From Bedellia somnulentella (Eukaryota; Arthropoda; Insecta; Lepidoptera; Bedelliidae): a DNA stretch of 64,000 nt. Positions 1 to 12,287 of this stretch are shown one piece after another. Positions within the stretch are counted from its first letter, which is position 1; each line of letters begins with the position of its first letter. Position numbers and translations under genes: made by a program. Location of the stretch: assembly GCA_963576735.1 (NCBI GenBank), contig OY755176.1:13005423-13069422 (forward strand), given 5' to 3'. The notes below the pieces were generated by a model. That model worked only from the letters and a program-made list of their open reading frames with translations, ran no database searches and was not told the origin of the DNA.

Positions 1-282
1 ATTTAGAAACCCCCAACCAAAAATCACTTACTCCAGCCCACACTACATAGCTAATTAATTAATTATCTATATAGTAGTCGTAAGCTTATTCATATATATT
101 TGATAATTTAAACTTTTTATATGCTATAGTAACGTACAGCTATATTCTGTGCTCTGAAGAAATACGGAAAACCCTATTGTCAGTGTCGATTAACACAGAC
201 ATACATAACGTCTCAATTGTTCAGATACTCGTATTCTCGTATGTCACTTTTATGCTGCGTCATGAGTGATATTGCCTTATAG

Positions 283-329
283 GCTTTAAACAACTTTATC
301 GCCGCATGCGTGATGAAGTTGTTTAAAGC
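283..329. repeat. Hairpin with 14-bp perfect stem
   Basis: GCTTTAAACAACTT and its reverse complement flank a 19-base centre that contains GCATGC and continues pairing (ATC/GAT) after one mismatch. Confidence 0.9.
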
Positions 330-414
330 TGTCAATATTTTCATTAAGTTAAAGGAAAAACAATTCTGCTGTTTTACTGATAATTCAAATTGTAAAATTA
401 TATTATTTCCTGAC

Positions 415-778
415 CGTGATAGCCCAGTGGGTAGAACACTCGGTTATCGTGCAAACGACTAGTGTTCAAATCCTGGGTCGGGCCTACACCAATTTGTCTT
501 TTCTAAAGACATAGGTGTGGTTAATTTATCATGGTTGTTAAAGGTGAGGGAAAACATCGTGAGGAAACCCACATGGCTGAGTTGTACTTAGTCATGTGAC
601 AGTGTATTCGTACAAAACGGCGATAGGCCTGCCCCCTATCACGTGAGTGCACTGTCCATGCAAAACGTGGGTACTCTGAACACCAGGTGACAAAGTCACG
701 TGATGTTCAGAAGTATTAGTACTTCTGCCAACCCCTTCGGGGATATTCGGCGTGAACGTTTATGTTATGTTATGTTAT
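415..778 (+). mobile_element. SINE-B, full length, with target duplication
   Basis: The tRNA-like head has an A box (TAGCCCAGTGG) and a B box (GTTCAAATCC), read by RNA polymerase III. A body of about 290 bp and a (TTATG)n tail follow. A 10-bp duplication ATTTCCTGAC flanks it (405-414 and 779-788). Confidence 0.88.
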
Positions 779-850
779 ATTTCCTGACATTTCATTATTA
801 TCATCATCACATTATCAGATTGTTTATAAAATATTTTCAGAAGAGTTAGT

Positions 851-1095
851 ACATACACATCTACATATACTCAAGGCTATAAATGTCTAGAATTGGTAGC
901 AAGAGCTCCAGAATTAGAAATTCCTGAGCCATTTTTGAAAGTTAAGTGGTAAAAAGTTAGTAAAATGAGGTTCGTAATAGGTCTCATACCCCATCGCCCA
1001 AAAATCACTTAAAATCCCCAATACTCTAAGTCACCTCCTACGGCCATCCCCAGGAAGAAATGGCGTAGTGCTATTCTAAACCGACACTACGCAGC
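851..1095 (-). mobile_element. SINE-A copy
   Basis: Full-length but diverged: TATG-type tail (as CATA) at the left, then TACTCAAGGCTATAAAT, and CGACACTACGCAGC at the 5' end on the right. Confidence 0.8.
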
Positions 1096-1289
1096 GTAAA
1101 GTTAGTGTTTTTGTCAAACCCTTCGGACATGTACGGTGTAATTTTGACGGATCAGCAAGTTTTAACATGTTTAAAATATTGACCCGTGTGCTTTTAGTCT
1201 TTCTTATATTTTTTTTATCTTTCTTTATTATTTTAATTTGTAGAATTGCGTTTTTTTGCATAGATATGTGTATGTATGTATATTTGCAC

Positions 1290-1701
1290 ATTATCTCTAC
1301 GGCAGAGAGTGTGGCCTCTTACAATGGGCCTCATTAGAAGGCTCCGAGTCACCTAAAGGGCAAAGAGCTTTGTTAGGAGTTTCACTACGCGATCGAATCC
1401 GGAACGAGAAGATTCGTAGAAGAACCGGGGTTACTGACATAGCCCGAAGAATTACAAAACTGAAGTGGCAATGGACAGGGCACATTGCACGCAGAACCGA
1501 CGGCCGTTGGGGCTCGAAGGTTCTGGAGTGGCGGCCACGTGCCGGACGACGCAGTGTGGGTAGGCCTCCCACAAGGTGGACCGACTACTTGGTCAAGGTC
1601 GCCGGAAGCCGATGGATGAGGGCATCACAGGACCGGTCGTTGTGGAGATCATTGGGGCCTATGTCCAGCAGTGGACGTCTATAGGCTGATAATGATGATG
1701 A
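1290..1701 (+). mobile_element. LINE-G copy, 5'-truncated, with (GAT)n tail and target duplication
   Basis: Encodes a LINE ORF2 C terminus (LRDRIRNEKIRRRTGVTDIA, WTGHIARR, GRPPTRWTDYLVKVAGSRWM), a region common to many lepidopteran non-LTR elements. It then ends CCAGCAGTGGACGTCTATAG, TGATAATGATGATGATG. A 13-bp duplication TGTATATTTGCAC flanks it (1277-1289 and 1702-1714). A small deletion shifts the frame just before the terminal AYVQQW-type ending, so the frame as read ends SSSGRL. Confidence 0.85.
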
Positions 1702-2596
1702 TGTATATTTGCACGTAGAGATAAAATAAACGGGAATTAAGTTTGAATTGAGTACAGAGTGTTTCGGTAGTCTGCGATGTAAGCTTAAAATAGCACTTCT
1801 CTAATTCTTTCTCTTAGGATTTTGTTTTTTTTACTGATTTTGTATTATTATTGGTTACGAAAATAAGTTAAGGTAATGCAGATGTCTTTGTCTACAACAA
1901 TGTAATAAATAAATTATAAGCTTATATTATAAGCTATAGTGCGCGGTTCGTTCTGGCATTTACTTATTTGCGTGACATTTTTGTTGCCTTGACATCATGC
2001 TTCATTGATTTGTTAGGCATGTCATTTATATACTAATAAATAGATATATTATAATGCACATTATGTTGATAGAAAATTTGTTTTCCGACGTTCTATGCAC
2101 TTTTCATTAAAATATACTGGTAAATTCTGTTAGACGCAGCTGTAAAGAAACCGTAGGTTTGAGTGTGAAGATTATAATTTAATAATAACCGTATCTTCTA
2201 TTTTAAAATATATTTTTTTAGTATTTCAAGGGCAATAGGAATTATCGGGATTTTCAGTATAACAAAAACTAAATGACGCTTAAAGTTAAAAGGCTTGTGG
2301 TTTACTTTAGTAGTATAGATGAGCTTTAGGTAAGTTTTTCTCATTATTCTAACTAGAAAGAATATAAACCGAATTCTCGTCAAGACCTAAAATACAGTAA
2401 TTAAACAATAATACTAGCATTATTGTGAAAAACCGTCGGTTGCTCGATAAACAATAAAACATGGCGCAGAGCGCCCCACGTTTTTTCTCAATAATACTAG
2501 TAATTTTTGTTCATTTCCATTTTCAGCTTGTATAAGGAATTATTTTTCGTGTTGCGTCGAAAAGCGTGTTTATAGTTTTTTTTTATAGAGTAACGA

Positions 2597-2700
2597 GTTA
2601 GGTCTCTGGGACAAGAACTGGTGGGAGACCGCTCAAGACCGTCTGGAGTTGAAGAAGGGGAGAGAGGCCTTTGCCCAGCAGTGGGACATAAATTTATTTT
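2597..2700 (+). mobile_element. LINE 3'-end fragment
   Basis: GGTGGGAGACCGCTCAAGAC...GAGGCCTTTGCCCAGCAGTGGGAC is the typical C-terminal coding and 3' end of lepidopteran non-LTR elements, related in plan to LINE-G. No tail or duplication is recognised. Confidence 0.6.
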
Positions 2701-2865
2701 TAACTTTTTAGTTCTTAACCTTATTACTTAATCCTGGCAACTCCTTTGAGAATTATGCGATGAACCTATAAATTATTACATTATCCCTGATTCTTGATAT
2801 CGCGCTCAAAGCGTATAAAGTTTGAAAAAGTCCATTTAAAGTAGGTCAAAATTGAGTCCAAAGGT

Positions 2866-2950
2866 GTGGCTAGAGACCCATATAATCAACGAAAAATCCA
2901 AAGGTGGCCAGGGAATTGTTAATTTCGAGGCCTTGGCCGCTCAGGCTTAG
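2866..2950 (+). mobile_element. SINE-A fragment (degraded)
   Basis: GGCTAGAGACCCATATAATC and CAAAGGTGGCCAGGGAATT resemble the SINE-A middle. Weak. Confidence 0.35.
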
Positions 2951-3090
2951 GAGAATGAAAATTAGACTTGAATGATAATTTGAGGTGATTGTGATGTTCT
3001 GATTTTTTCGTTTATTATATCCATCGAAGTTCATGTTTATTCTATCTATATATAGAGGGGATCAAACCTATCTTATGTCAAAACAACTTC

Positions 3091-3369
3091 GCTGCGTGGT
3101 GTCGGTTTTGAATAGCACTACCCCATTTCTTTCTTTGAGTGTCGTAAGAGAAGACTACATTGTTTTTTAAGTGATAGTTGGGCGACGGTGATAGGCTAGA
3201 TCTCTGGACTGGATAAATTCGATGCGTGATGAGCTGATGAGTGAACCTGTTGTTGATCTATCTATACTTTATTTTTACTTCCCTACCCAAAAAGTGACAG
3301 AAGGTTTTTTATCTAAAGTAGTGGCCAGTCTGGTTTGGAATTTATCGCTGTGAGTAGTATGTACACGTC
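3091..3369 (+). mobile_element. SINE-A copy (degraded)
   Basis: GCTGCGTGGTGTCGGTTTTG, AATAGCACTACCCCATTTCT at the 5' side and ATTTATCGCTGTGAGTAGTA at the 3' side. The middle is poorly preserved. Confidence 0.6.
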
Positions 3370-3770
3370 TAAGAAATTTTAATTAACTTTATGTCATTCT
3401 AGTTTGCAAAATATCGAAATACCACTTTTCTGCACTCAAATTGCTTCAAATCCTAAAGAGGGTTAGCCTGATTTAGCAAAACCACATATACTCTTGGAAG
3501 TGGAGGAAAGTTTGCAGTATAAGTGATTGTTGTGGTGACCATCCCATCCGCATAACCAATCAATTTACCCGAAACACTTACCTAGTGCAAAATCCAGGGA
3601 AGAATTTGATTCTAAGCTGTCTCACCACACAGACTACCGAAACATTTTTTGTGTCCTTCTTTATATCCACTAAACACATTCTTTATTAGCTCTTCTTCAC
3701 TTTAGGGTTACTTTCTGAAAATCCTTTCGTTCTCTCTTTCCGTACTATTATTAAAGAATTATCAAATTAA

Positions 3771-3940
3771 AAAAGATAGGAAAAGGAATACTTGATGGTT
3801 TGGGCACATAGAACGAATGCATGAAGGAAAATTTGTCATATAGAATGTAGAGCCAAATGTGGACGGTATAGTCGGTAGGGCACGACCACAGATGTGTTTA
3901 TCGATACTTTTCGTAATACTACAAAGAAACGTATTAAGAT
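3771..3940 (+). mobile_element. LINE-R remnant
   Basis: Diverged match to the LINE-R C-terminal coding region (AGGAAAAGGAATACTTGATGGTTTGGGCACATAG-type stretch, WFGHIE equivalent), with no tail. Confidence 0.65.
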
Positions 3941-6872
3941 TTATATGTTTACTCTGCTTGCCTTGTTAAAACACTCATTCATGATTACTATTCGTAAATA
4001 ATAATAATAATAATTGTGTGCATTATGAAACAACGTGCTAGTAATGCCTATATCAGCCTATCCTATTACGCACAGGGGTCATACATCAACAGATATATTA
4101 GTAAAAGTTACCACGATGACAGATCTTATTACCCGTGTAATAGGAATCATGTAACACACGAGTAAAAACTGTACTTAGTCTTTGACAGGTCAGAGGTGAG
4201 AGTGCGCGTCTCCCCGGAAATAGCCGCGGGCGAAATAGCGCGCGGGGCGGGGCGAGGAGGGGCGCGGGGGGTCGTGATATACCGCGCCGGAGAAAGTGGT
4301 TATCTAATGCAAGGATGTCTCTAGGGCGTCTTACTGACGACCTAATCATTACTCAAACCGTGAACCCTTTCGATTCCCTGTATTTAGATTTAGCGTAATC
4401 ATTTTTGGTTGTGACGGCGGCGGCGAGTGAAATGCATCTGTTAGTGAAAAAAAATGTGATGAATAGTATCTTGCCCGTTTTGCCCGTTCTGGATTAATTA
4501 ATAATCTCTAATTTTGTGCGTTGCGTTAAGGCATATAAGGGCGATGTGATATGGTCTAAAATGTAACCATTAAATAGTTAATTTTAAGTACATTCTACCA
4601 GTCAAAAAGTTCATCGTGAATTGGTATTTTCTCACAAAGACGCATCTATAACTTTTGATAATTACATGTTGCTCGACCTACAACAAACATCGTTTGTATG
4701 TAACACTTAGTTAACCTTGCCATGCATTATTTAATTAGTAATAAATCTGCTTACGAGCCCAAATTACATAGTGTTAGTTGTATCGCAAAACAAAGTTAAT
4801 TTAAGATCAAAAGTTCAAAGTTACGTTTGATGAATATGCATAAATACTATGGCAAGTGTGGAAATTTCGGTATTACAGACAATATAATTAATATGAAGAC
4901 AGTTGCTATGGTAATTAAAAGTATCATCTCGTAAGGCAATGGTGTGCGAGTACATGTGTAATGCCGACTTCTTACGCAAAATTTATTTCGGAACGTGCGA
5001 TTGCATATTTTATGGTATTCAATGCGTAGTTATTAAACTGTTGAGTAATTCCGCTTATTTATATTATTTTGTAGGAGTGCAAATTATGTAGGAGTCCAAT
5101 AGCAATTTATGTCGAATATAGGTAATATGTTATATTTTAGTCGAAATAACTTCTTAGTGCATAGACAATTTATTTCTATATGGGATATTTAAAATTCGAT
5201 TCTATTTAACTCTGCAAAGACTGCATTCATGACCATGATCACAAACTATTGGATCTTTAAAAGGGTGTAAATATAGCTAACCCTTTGATTTAAATATGAT
5301 TGCAATGAAAACGTGAGTAATGCACATGTTGAAGGCGAACGCAGCTATTACTTGTAATTGTAGTGGCTTTGGTCAGACGGATGATGAGTTGGGAAGCAGC
5401 GGATGTGGCGGAGAGGCTCGCGTTCCGAGCGCAGGCGATATTTGGTTCGCGGCTCGTTAGGTGCACGCCCGGGGCAAAACGTTATGAAATCAAATTATTT
5501 AAAGAGTGTTGTAAGAATAGAAGTATCCGCACACGACCTTCGACAGCCGTGAGAATATACGACCGCGTGCGACCCGACATTGTCTCTGTTAAATAATCGG
5601 CAATGTTGCAATGCGCGCCCGACACTAGGAAATTGAAAAGGAAACGAGTAATTGTCAACGGTTACTGCCTCTTATCACGATACTCGAACAAAAACAATGC
5701 ATATTGATATGAGTTTTTTGCTAAACTCTCATGATGGTATTCTCAAACGAGAGTTCTATAACAACGTCATTCTGTTATTCAAAGCAAGCGTGATTTCCAG
5801 GTGCAAAGGGTAATTAAAATGCATCTGTAATGAGTCGAAACAAATGTGAGACACATTTATGTAACGTAAATGCAGATTATGTCACAACGCTAAATACGTA
5901 AGAGTGAGATAAGGCGCGGAACAGTTGGATTATGCACTAGAAGATCTTACTATATTATCGGGCAATCAAATCACGCTAATTGTAAGAAAGCTGTATCAGG
6001 CAGTGAGACGAGCACGGAAATGCAATGCGAGCTGAACTCACAATGCCTATGGGTTCAGCAGACTGATTTATATCGGCACTAGCGTATTGTTATTCCAACA
6101 ACACTTGATTAACATAGTTAACATGTTCTTGAGTTCATTATCGAATTGTGCCATCTCCCAGTAAAGGGCGTCGTTTTAAATTGATCAATTTGTTTCTGTA
6201 GACCTATGTAATACAGTGGCAATATTAAAAACAGAAAGCTTATCTGAGGCGAGGCAAATTACATTTTAGAACATTGGCTCTCACTATGTGAATATGTATA
6301 TATGTGTATTGATGACAGATATCTATTATCTAGTAGTTGTATGCACTTATAAGAATAGGATGTAATTTTAATTAAAGCGCTAAGCTATCATTTTATTTAA
6401 ATAAACTTAATAGTTAGATAAGACAAAATAATATTAATTAAATATGGTATTGGGCTGATTTGGCCGATTAGCTAAAACACGAATAATAAAAGACATGTGT
6501 TACTAAATAATTATCTAAAAATCTGAACTAAAAGTGATAAAAAAGACAAAAGTCTGGCATTTCAACTGAATCGGTATATTCCTAGAAAACGGTTGAAAAT
6601 ACACTTGCCTTTCAAGTACTAAAATGTACTGTTTCACCTGAGATAAAACATAACCATGATTAAGTATTTCCAAGTCGTAATTGAGTGTTAAACAATTCAT
6701 AATGTAAGCTTGTTGTAACTCACATGCGTTGTCTTGAACAATAGATGCAGGTAAGCACTGGGAAAATAAACGATTATTTTCGTAGATTAGTGGTTTCAAC
6801 ATATAATTATGACTGTTTATCTTAAAGTAACTTAACTGGGAGTGCAACGTAGTTATACCATAAAACATATAA
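3941..6872. other. Mostly unique intergenic DNA
   Basis: No repeat family of this window is seen here except the GC-rich block at 4190-4290. A second GC-rich interval at 5360-5480 carries a 77-codon open frame with no recognisable motif. Otherwise AT-rich and featureless to me. Confidence 0.5.
4190..4290. other. GC-rich block in AT-rich DNA
   Basis: Runs of GCGCGGGGCGGGGCGAGG and CCGCGGGCG, CpG-dense, in a non-repetitive stretch. It resembles the leader of the chitin-binding gene in composition. No splice-consistent coding exon was found around it. Confidence 0.5.
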
Positions 6873-6942
6873 ATGCATACATATACTCACGGCCATAAAT
6901 TCCATAAAGGGTTAGCCAGGGATTTAGAGCTAGAAACTCCAG
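6873..6942 (-). mobile_element. SINE-A 3'-end fragment
   Basis: CATACATATACTCACGGCC and GGGTTAGCCAGG match the tail-side 70 bp only (5'-truncated copy). Confidence 0.65.
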
Positions 6943-7318
6943 ATTAATTTTTATTTATAAAAAGATAAATTGCTTAATATTCCATGCATTTCATATTAGT
7001 GATTCAACAATTATAAGCTGAACTAAAAAGTGGGTATATCCGCATAGATAGTGGATGAGATCTGACACATTGGTTCATGGGAACCAGATGTAGCACCATA
7101 ATACTTGAAATACCTGGCTCATTATCACATTGATCTCCGCACACCGTTTTCTCAAACGTGCATTTATTCAACAATGCAACACATATTAGTTAGACAATCG
7201 CCTCTTGCTCTTCCAACACATCGTTAAGTATGTATGTACGTAAGACATCAAATAAAAACACAATGAGTTAGTAATTTTGTTATTGCAGTGATTTTTCAAT
7301 CAATTTGTTTAAAAGCGA

Positions 7319-7356
7319 CAGCAAAACTTAAAAAACATGTTTTTTAAGTTTTGCTG
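7319..7356. repeat. 38-bp perfect palindrome
   Basis: The 19-base left arm CAGCAAAACTTAAAAAACA is followed with no spacer by its exact reverse complement. The right arm overlaps the first bases of a SINE-A copy. Confidence 0.97.
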
Positions 7357-7600
7357 TGTAGTGCCGGCTTAGGATAGTACTTCCCCATTTCTAACTGACG
7401 GTGTTCGTTAGAGGTGACTATGGGTATTGGGGCTTTTAAAGAAGTTTCTGGGCAATGGGGTTGGAGACCCATCACAAACAACCTATATCTTACAGTCTTT
7501 TCCCCAATCAACTTCTAAAAGTGGCTAAGGAATTGGTCCTATTCTAAAGCTCTGGCTACCCCTTCTAGGGATTTATAGCAGTGAGCATATGTATGAATGT
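7352..7600 (+). mobile_element. SINE-A copy
   Basis: Nearly complete, from TGCTGTGTAGTGCCGGCTTA to GTGAGCATATGTATGAATGT. Its 5' end coincides with the right arm of a perfect palindrome. Confidence 0.88.
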
Positions 7601-7789
7601 TTACAACGTGACGCATCTGAGATTTAAATTTCTACCTATTTAGATTCTGTTATTTGCACTTTAATAATATAGTTTGCAATATAAACCCCTGCGTAGAATA
7701 TTGAGATAAATAAATATACTACCCCGATCTAGTTTACTTCAAAAAGGTTCAATGACCAGTGGTAGGGGAATCGACGATATTATTAACTC

Positions 7790-8144
7790 AACTCAACCGT
7801 TCACGCCGTATATCCCCGAACGGGTTGACAGAGGTACTAATACTTCTGATCGTCACGTGACATCGTCACCTGGTGATCAGAGTACCCACGATTCGCTTGG
7901 ACAGTGTACTCACATGATAGAGGGCAGGCCTAGCGCCGTTTTGTACGAATACACGTCACCCGACTAAGTACAACTCAGCCATGTGGGTTTCCTCATGATG
8001 TTTTCCCTCACCGTTAACCACCATGATAAATTAACCACACATATAACTTTCGAAAAGACAAATTGGTGTAGGCCCGACCCGGGATTTGAACTCACGCCTG
8101 TCTGTATTGAAGGCGGCCGTTCTACCCATTGGAATATCACGGCT
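7790..8144 (-). mobile_element. SINE-B copy
   Basis: Reverse-oriented; the head lies at 8075-8144 (GGGATTTGAACTCACGCC as B-box complement) and the tail end at about 7795. Moderately diverged. Confidence 0.83.
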
Positions 8145-8719
8145 GCTTTTTACTTTATACTTTTTACGACATAATTAATAATATGTAATACAAATATCTA
8201 GGACAGCCAAAACAAGAAGAGAAGATTGTTTCTTAAACATTTATGTTCATTACAAAAATGTTGGCTTCAGTGAGATTCAAACCTGTGACCTCTGGACCCA
8301 GGATTCAAAAGATCAATTTCATATCAACTTCAGTTAAAAAAAAACCTAATAAAACAAAGTCAAAAAACAAATGTTTTGTTACTAAATATATTACTAAGAT
8401 TAATGCGTCTAAAGAGCGAATGCAGACAAACTAGACCTAGAACAATAAAAAAAACACGTTATATTAAGATAAAATAGTAATATGAAGACTTAAGTGCATT
8501 GGTCACGCCTGGCTTAGCAAACTTAAAGGCAAGGAATTCCGGTAAGTTAGAGGAAACACTTGTTTTTAAAAATATATTTGCGTAAGTGTTAAACTTTAAT
8601 GACCGGAACAAGACAAATAATGCGGATGAACAACTAGATAATAATATCTTCATATGTCTACGTAACCATAGAATGCAGACATACACACATAAACTATTCA
8701 GTTCAGTATTCAAATATTA

Positions 8720-8850
8720 TTAGAATGTTTTGTTCATGAAAACCTCATGTGGGGATTATTCCTAATAAATAAAGGAAAGAAAAATTTATACGTATACCCG
8801 GAGGTAGTGGGTTTAATTCCCACCGGTGTCGAAATTTTTATTTCTTTTAT
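8720..8850 (+). mobile_element. Repeat family E, internally deleted copy
   Basis: TTGTTCATGAAAACCTCATG is followed directly by GTATACCCGGAGGTAGTGGG and CCCACCGGTGTCG, the 3' half of the tRNA-like unit. Body and 5' half are missing. Confidence 0.6.
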
Positions 8851-9151
8851 TTATTATTCAAATAGTGTAAGAACTATTAAGATTTACTAATTATTACGAT
8901 CATTTAAAGAACCGCGCTATCGACAAACGACCAAACCTAACATAATTAAGTGACCACGATATAATCATTGTATAATGTATTTTTTCTTTATAATGAATAA
9001 AATAAAAAAAAAACAACTGGCTGATACATCTTATTATGCTGAAGCAGTGCCTTGTCTTCTGTAATATCTTTGATGACTTTTTATTTTGATTCTTTTAATT
9101 GTGTCTTAAACTGACGCAACCAGATTTTTTGAAATTTGTAAACTTTGGCTT

Positions 9152-9243
9152 GAGAGGTTTGCCAAAATTGTACAAAATGGCGCTGCATGCGATTGATAAG
9201 CAGAGACGCCTAATCAAATAGGAACTATGGCATGAGTATGTAT
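9152..9243 (+). mobile_element. LINE-R 3'-end remnant
   Basis: Matches the LINE-R end from GAGGTTTGCCA to GGCATGAGTATGTATG. A SINE-A copy begins immediately after its tail. Confidence 0.6.
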
Positions 9244-9470
9244 GCTGGGTAGTATCGGCTTAGAATAGCACTACCCAATTTCTTCACGTGGGTGTTCGTT
9301 GGAGGCTACTAAAGATATTGGGCGATGCGGTTGGAGACCCATCACCAACAACTCTGTTTCACATCCTCTTCCTTACTCAACTTCCAAATGTGCCTAAGGA
9401 TTTTGTTATTTTGAAGCACTGTGGCTACCACTTCTAGGGATTTATAGCCATGAGTATTTGCATGTTATGT
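9244..9470 (+). mobile_element. SINE-A copy
   Basis: Complete in plan but diverged, with a short deletion in the GGGGCTTTT region. Inserted at the tail of a LINE-R remnant. Confidence 0.82.
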
Positions 9471-9978
9471 ATAGAATAATTGTCTTAACTATAACTGACT
9501 TTACTATTTTAATGGCTGAGCTAATACTTTGAATATCATTTAGAAAATCTACGGTCAGTTCTTATACTTTTTTTAAAAGCTATCATCATGTTTGCATTTT
9601 CAAATTAACTTTTGAAAAATGACTTTATTTATTTCTGTGGTCACTTTAACTTGAACCTTGTTGTATGAGACATGACAAGAAGAAACCGCAACTTTTTTTA
9701 TTAAAAGACAACTGTCGCATTAAAACTATTTCCTTTCTAACTCCAGGTGAAATATGGTTTTTGAGAAAGTTAATAAAATATACATCAGCCGACCACAGGT
9801 TTGAACGGCATAACTAATACGATTTTTGGTGTACAGTTTTTATACTTACCTCTCTCTGACTCGTACGGATATCCCCTGTCAAAAAAAGTGTGAAGAAGGG
9901 TTAAAAGGGGCCAGTATATTTATTTATAACCTTATAGATCACTATACCATGTATAAACCCAAATATTTGTAAGAAATA

Positions 9979-10223
9979 ACATACATACATACACTCACGG
10001 CTATAAATCGCTAAACGGTGTAACCAGAGCTTTGGAATCAGAAATTCCTCAGCCACTTTTGGAAGTCAAATGGGGAAAAGATGGTGATAATAAATAATTG
10101 TTGGTGACGGGTCTCCAACTACATCGCAAAAGAAACACTTAAAAACTTTTATACCCTTATTTGCCTCTTGAAATCACCCACAGGTGGAAATCGGGTAGTG
10201 GTATTCTTAGCCGACACTACACA
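9979..10223 (-). mobile_element. SINE-A copy
   Basis: Tail CATACATACATACACTCACGG at the left, CCGACACTACACA at the right; full length. Confidence 0.85.
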
Positions 10224-11504
10224 TAAATAAATGGTTGCAATTAAGTTTTTTATTAAGTTCTGCCACTTAAATGTGTTTTGCAATATAGATACAAAATCCT
10301 ACTAAAGTTTCTTTAGCTATGCCAAAATAGATACCACATTAACTTACTTACATGCAGATAAATCTTGTTAAATTCGTTGGGTAAGATTAGTGCAGCAACC
10401 AAAGAAAACGTTCACTTTCGACGAGCTCATAATTTCTGTGGTATATGATTTGAGTAATCGAGCGGGTCAAATGATGATGAGATGAAAGTCGATACACTGT
10501 TCAGTGGTCAATAGAACCTTAGCTTAGTCGTCTCACGGCTTTGTTATTAAATGATAATCTACAATTGGTATCGTTGAATACTCCTCTTGCATTTATTACT
10601 AAGTATAATCTGCTCCATCACATTTCATACATGTTCCTGCTACTACTAATGGCTATTACTGATGAAAGTAACCGGGATCAAAGCTTGAAGTGCCCTTAGA
10701 AGCACGGAATCATCTTAATTTTTCAGATAATCAGGCGACCCAAGCTTTCAATATCCTTCAAACAGGTTAGGTCCTGTGATCTCTTCAGTCAGTCCTCGAC
10801 AGTCTTATATGCATTATTGACTAATTCCTGCAGAAGAAGGAAATAGAGAGGGTTTCTAATTTTTCTGTGAATATGATAATAATAATGATAACCCTTCAGG
10901 GGAATACACTTGAATGTTGAGCTGTATCTTTGTGAGCTTTTATTTAAAAACATTAATCCCTAATGTTAAACAGTGTATCTAGTACATAGACGACTAAAAG
11001 TAGTTCAGAATAGGTAAAAAAAATGCTTATTGTCCAAATACGTTGTCCCTACACCCTGATTGGTTGATTCAATGATTTGACTTTTGTTGTTCATGAATTT
11101 AGGACATCATTATACTAATATAGTATACAGATCAATGGTGGAAATCAAGTGGAAATATAGATAGAACCACTTACGGATAATTACATTGTTCGTTTCGTCT
11201 CTACTTAGCTCAGTCCTCTATGGTCTAGTATCATTATTACGTCTATGTTTAGGTATCTCATTAAGAAGTTCTGTTCAAACAAAAGTAGTTTTAATAGGAG
11301 GGAGTGCTATACTCATTTATAAAAGTTTCATTTTTTGTAGTCAAAAGTGATATATGGTTAGAAACAGACAGGCGGACATAATGTCTTATAGTTATCGTAA
11401 CTAATGAAGATTTGTATTCATTCACTTTCTTTGCGGTGTGCCTTATTAAGAAACTGTTTTTTTTAAGACTAAGGTAGCGTTGACCTTCTATCCGTGTTAA
11501 TAAT
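10224..11504. other. Intergenic DNA without recognised features
   Basis: AT-rich; no exon, repeat end or tandem array that I can support. Confidence 0.5.
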
Positions 11505-11800
11505 TCTTAGCGATAGCCATGGCCGAGTGGATAGGTGACTAGATTCTCGGAGGTTGTGGGTTCGATCCCCGCTGAGAGAAATATTTATGTGACGAGTATA
11601 AATGATCGCTTCTTAGTCTGGGGTGTTATTTATGTGTGTATTGTATAGTATTAAATATACCGTTGAGTTTGTATCCCATAATACAAGTCCTACTTAGTTT
11701 GGGGCTAACTTGATATGTGTATAATATGTCCGACGTACGTAGGTATATATTTAGGTACGTATATAATTGTATTCGAAAATTATCCTCTACTACTATAGGT
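11505..11800 (+). mobile_element. SINE-C copy with tRNA-like head
   Basis: Head ATAGCCATGGCCGAGTGGAT with B box GGTTCGATCCC, then a body containing GATCGCTTCTTAGTCTGG, CCCATAATACAAGTCCTAC, GTTTGGGGCTAACTTGAT and a TATGTCCG/TATATTTA tail. Confidence 0.78.
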
Positions 11801-11868
11801 TTAAATTATCAAAAAAGCCTACTCGTCAAGCAAACTAAGGAACCTTACATTGAAAACTTGGTACCGTA

Positions 11869-11946
11869 ATTTTTGGGGCTAACTAGATCTGTGTATAATA
11901 TAAATAAAATAATAATATGTCCGTATATATTTATTTATTTATTCAT
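11869..11946 (+). mobile_element. SINE-C 3'-end fragment
   Basis: Repeats the SINE-C tail side: TTTTGGGGCTAACTAGATCT, then ATATGTCCGTATATATTTAT. Confidence 0.65.
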
Positions 11947-11987
11947 TTTATGGAGTAGTTTAATTTTATATGAACAGAGGTTATGAC

Positions 11988-12238
11988 GTGCAGTGTCGGC
12001 TTAGAATATCACTACCCCTTTCTACCCACGGGTGCCGTAGAAAGCGACTAAGGGTATGGGGCTTTTAAAAGTGTTAATTGGGCGATGTGGTTGGAAAACC
12101 ATCATCAACGATACTTTGTTTCTACCACTTTGTTCCCTATCAACTTCCAAATGTGGATGAGGAGTTTCTAGCTCTGAAGCTCTGGCTACCCCTTTTTGGG
12201 ATTTTTGGCCGTGAGTATATGTATGTATGTATATATAT
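11988..12238 (+). mobile_element. SINE-A copy
   Basis: From GTGCAGTGTCGGCTTAGAAT to GCCGTGAGTATATGTATGTA. Full length. Confidence 0.87.
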
Positions 12239-12287
12239 TTACGCATTATCTAAATATCTATAATTTGGCTTTTTAAATTTTTATTAA

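Noticed and set aside
5363..5596. Protein-coding gene in the GC-rich interval
   Set aside because: 77 codons without a known domain or supporting splice structure. Kept only as a low-level finding.
8215..8320. Another SINE with a B-box-like TTCAAACC
   Set aside because: A single weak box match with no body or tail that fits a family here.
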